NCBI RefSeq assembly: GCF_051020765.1
Contig: NW_027469100.1
Location: forward strand, 62,001 to 126,000
DNA length: 64,000 nt
Origin: Lasioglossum baleicum
Taxonomy: Eukaryota > Arthropoda > Insecta > Hymenoptera > Halictidae
Direction: 5' to 3'
Each line of letters starts with the position of its first letter. The stretch's first letter is position 1. The notes beneath the pieces were generated by a model, which was given only the letters and a program-made list of their open reading frames with translations, searched no databases and was not told the origin of the DNA. Shown here one piece after another: positions 63,232-64,000 of this stretch. The translations under genes and the position numbers were made by a program.

Positions 63232-64000
63232 GACTAGCCTGCGGGATGCATCCTCTCGCACGTGTTTTTGCTCGACTAGCCTGCGGGATGCATCCTCTCG
63301 CACGTGTTTTTACGCGACTAGCCTGCGGGATGCATCCTCTCGCACGTGTTTTTACTCGACTAGCCTGCGGGATGCATCCTTTTGCACGTGTTTTTGCTAG
63401 ACTAGCCTGCGGGATGCATCCTCTCGCACGTGTTTTTGCTCGACTAGGCATGCGCATCCCAAAAAAACCTGCGCATGCGCATCCCACAAAACCTGCGCAT
63501 GCGCATCCCACAAAACCTCGCACGTGTTTTTACTCGACTAGCCTGCGGGATGCATCCTCTCGCACGTGTTTTTCCTCGACTAGCCATGCGCATCCCAAAA
63601 AAACCTGCGCATGCGCATCCCACCAAACCTCGCACGTGTTTTTACTCGACTAGCCTGCGGGATGCATCCTCTCGCACGTGTTTTTGCTCGACTAGCCTGC
63701 GGGATGCATCCTCTCGCACGTGTTTTTGCTCGACTAGCCTGCGGGATGTATCCTCTCGCTCGTGTTTTTGCTCGACTAGCCATGCGCATCCCAAAAAACC
63801 TGCGCATGCGCATCCCACAAAACCTCGCACGTGTTTTTACTCGACTAGCCTGCGGATGCATCCTCTCGCACGTGTTTTACTCGACTAGCCTGCGGGATGC
63901 ATCCTCTCGCACGTGTTTTTAGTCGACTAGCCTGCGGGATGCATCCTCTCGCACGTGTTTTTTGCTGGACTAGGCTGCGGGATGCATCCTCTCGCACGTG
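63232..64000 (+). repeat. Degenerate right-hand segment of the array
   Basis: Changes are much denser than elsewhere: ACGCGACTAG (about 63313), CCTTTTGCACG (about 63379), A7 at 63461-63467 and 63597-63603, CACCAAACC (about 63622), GATGTATCC with TCGCTCGTG (about 63746-63762), a missing G in CTGCGGATG (about 63852), T4 at 63875-63878, T6 at 63958-63963 and GGCTGCGGG (about 63974). Six length changes occur within 510 bp, compared with none except markers between 27.6 and 43.7 kb. Confidence 0.8.

Larger units (their letters stand above)
1..64000 (+). repeat. Two-component satellite array (42-bp and 24-bp units), fills the window
   Basis: Every stretch read is one of two units in the same orientation; no reverse-complement copy and no unique insertion was seen. 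The 42-bp unit carries GGATGCATCC, CACGTG, a T5 tract and a variable ACTCGACTAG-type linker. The 24-bp unit is CCTGCGCATGCGCATCCC followed by A6 or ACAAAA. Blocks of 24-mers sit between runs of 42-mers; each block adds 45+24n bases (19-bp partial 24-mer, n full 24-mers, 26-bp truncated 42-mer). The window starts inside a monomer (T5 tract and linker at 1-17) and ends inside one just after CACGTG, so neither array edge is present. No gene, RNA gene or mobile element interrupts it. Eukaryotic satellite DNA is the likely class; species and chromosomal position cannot be read from the sequence. Confidence 0.97.
44903..64000 (+). repeat. Right-hand region without marker monomers (19 kb)
   Basis: It opens with a CCCCGCGGG monomer that, like the CCCGGCGGG marker, adds one base and is followed by a CCTGCAGG monomer; the next monomer begins AACCTGCGGG. 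No further marker monomer was found to the end. The interior is made of the 16.7-kb and 10.2-kb long-range copies (45.2-48.2 kb), a 2,393-bp repeat pair (48.7-53.0 kb), a 3,144-bp tandem pair (52.1-58.4 kb), 489-bp modules (58.9-60.9 kb) and two ~1.2-kb modules (60.9-63.2 kb). Single-base length changes in homopolymers are more frequent here than in the left half. Confidence 0.8.

Noticed and set aside
15650..63233. Short frames beginning with TTG in the TTGACTAG monomer as alternative-start genes
   Set aside because: They simply begin where one amplified base change introduces TTG or ends another frame with TGA; the peptide is the same repeat as elsewhere, and no upstream signal is unique to them.
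1..64000. CRISPR array
   Set aside because: There are regularly spaced repeats, but no unique spacers; the segments between palindromes are themselves repeats. No cas-like gene is present.
1..64000. Centromere identity based on sequence motifs
   Set aside because: No CENP-B box and no yeast-type centromere element with the required flanks was seen. A satellite of this kind could be centromeric, but the sequence alone cannot show it.
1..64000. Telomeric or subtelomeric repeats
   Set aside because: No TTAGGG-, TTTAGGG- or TTAGG-type tract was found in either orientation.
1..64000. Transposon or insertion element inside the array
   Set aside because: No inverted terminal repeats around unique sequence, no target-site duplication and no non-satellite stretch of any length was seen. 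The internal palindromes belong to the monomers.
1..64000. tRNA, rRNA or small RNA genes
   Set aside because: No cloverleaf, A/B box pair or rRNA-like sequence could be found; every base is explained by the two repeat units.

Overview
The whole 64 kb window is one uninterrupted, head-to-tail satellite array. I found no unique sequence, no credible protein gene, no RNA gene, no transposon and no CRISPR array. The array has two short units. The first is a 42-bp monomer: CCTGCG, the 10-bp palindrome GGATGCATCC, TCTCG, the hexamer CACGTG, T5 and a variable linker of the ACTCGACTAG type. The second is a 24-bp unit: CCTGCGCATGCGCATCCC followed by A6 or ACAAAA, containing the 12-bp palindrome TGCGCATGCGCA. 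Runs of 42-mers are interrupted every few hundred bases by blocks of 2 to 8 copies of the 24-mer. Each block is entered through a 19-bp partial 24-mer and left through a 26-bp truncated 42-mer. Both window ends fall inside monomers, so the real array is longer than 64 kb. The organism cannot be named. An array of this size with layered higher-order repeats (HORs) and no genes fits a eukaryotic pericentromeric, subtelomeric or other heterochromatic satellite. GC is about 55% by unit consensus, and CpG is plentiful (4 per 42-mer, 2 per 24-mer).

Layout. From 1 to about 32.9 kb the array is built of HOR copies bounded by a marker monomer starting CCCGGCGGG, which carries one extra base and is followed directly by a CCTGCAGG monomer. 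Marker starts are 609, 2470, 4337, 6180, 9154, 11180, 13089, 20797, 23660, 25801, 27619, 32900 and 35589, with a relative (CCCCGCGGG) at 44903. The basic HOR is 1.82-1.91 kb; longer intervals come from internal duplications. Two HOR families can be told apart by linked variants. Type 1 (609-6179, 11180-13088, much of 16.2-27.6 kb) has GTTTGTG followed by CTAGACTG, GTGATTTTAC, GCGCAGCCC and TCGCTCGTG. Type 2 (6180-9153, part of 9154-11179, 27619-32899) has GTTTGTG followed by CTAGCCTG, with GCGCATCCGC in most copies.

From about 32 kb rightward the organisation changes to 1.1-1.3 kb modules that begin after a truncated monomer reading ACTTGACTAG and often contain a monomer with CATCCTTTCG plus GCTAGACTAG. 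Nested tandem duplications with periods of about 2,689, 2,393 and 3,144 bp lie here. The last 700 bp are clearly more mutated.

The units interact structurally rather than as genes. All unit lengths (42, 24 and 45+24n) are multiples of three, so three of the six frames stay open for kilobases. This gives very long open frames that I regard as repeat artefacts. The points of interest are the bimodal unit architecture, the 42-bp period (four helical turns), a conserved palindrome/CACGTG/T5 core beside a variable linker, a fixed order of 24-mer subtypes within each block, and a readable history of nested duplications.
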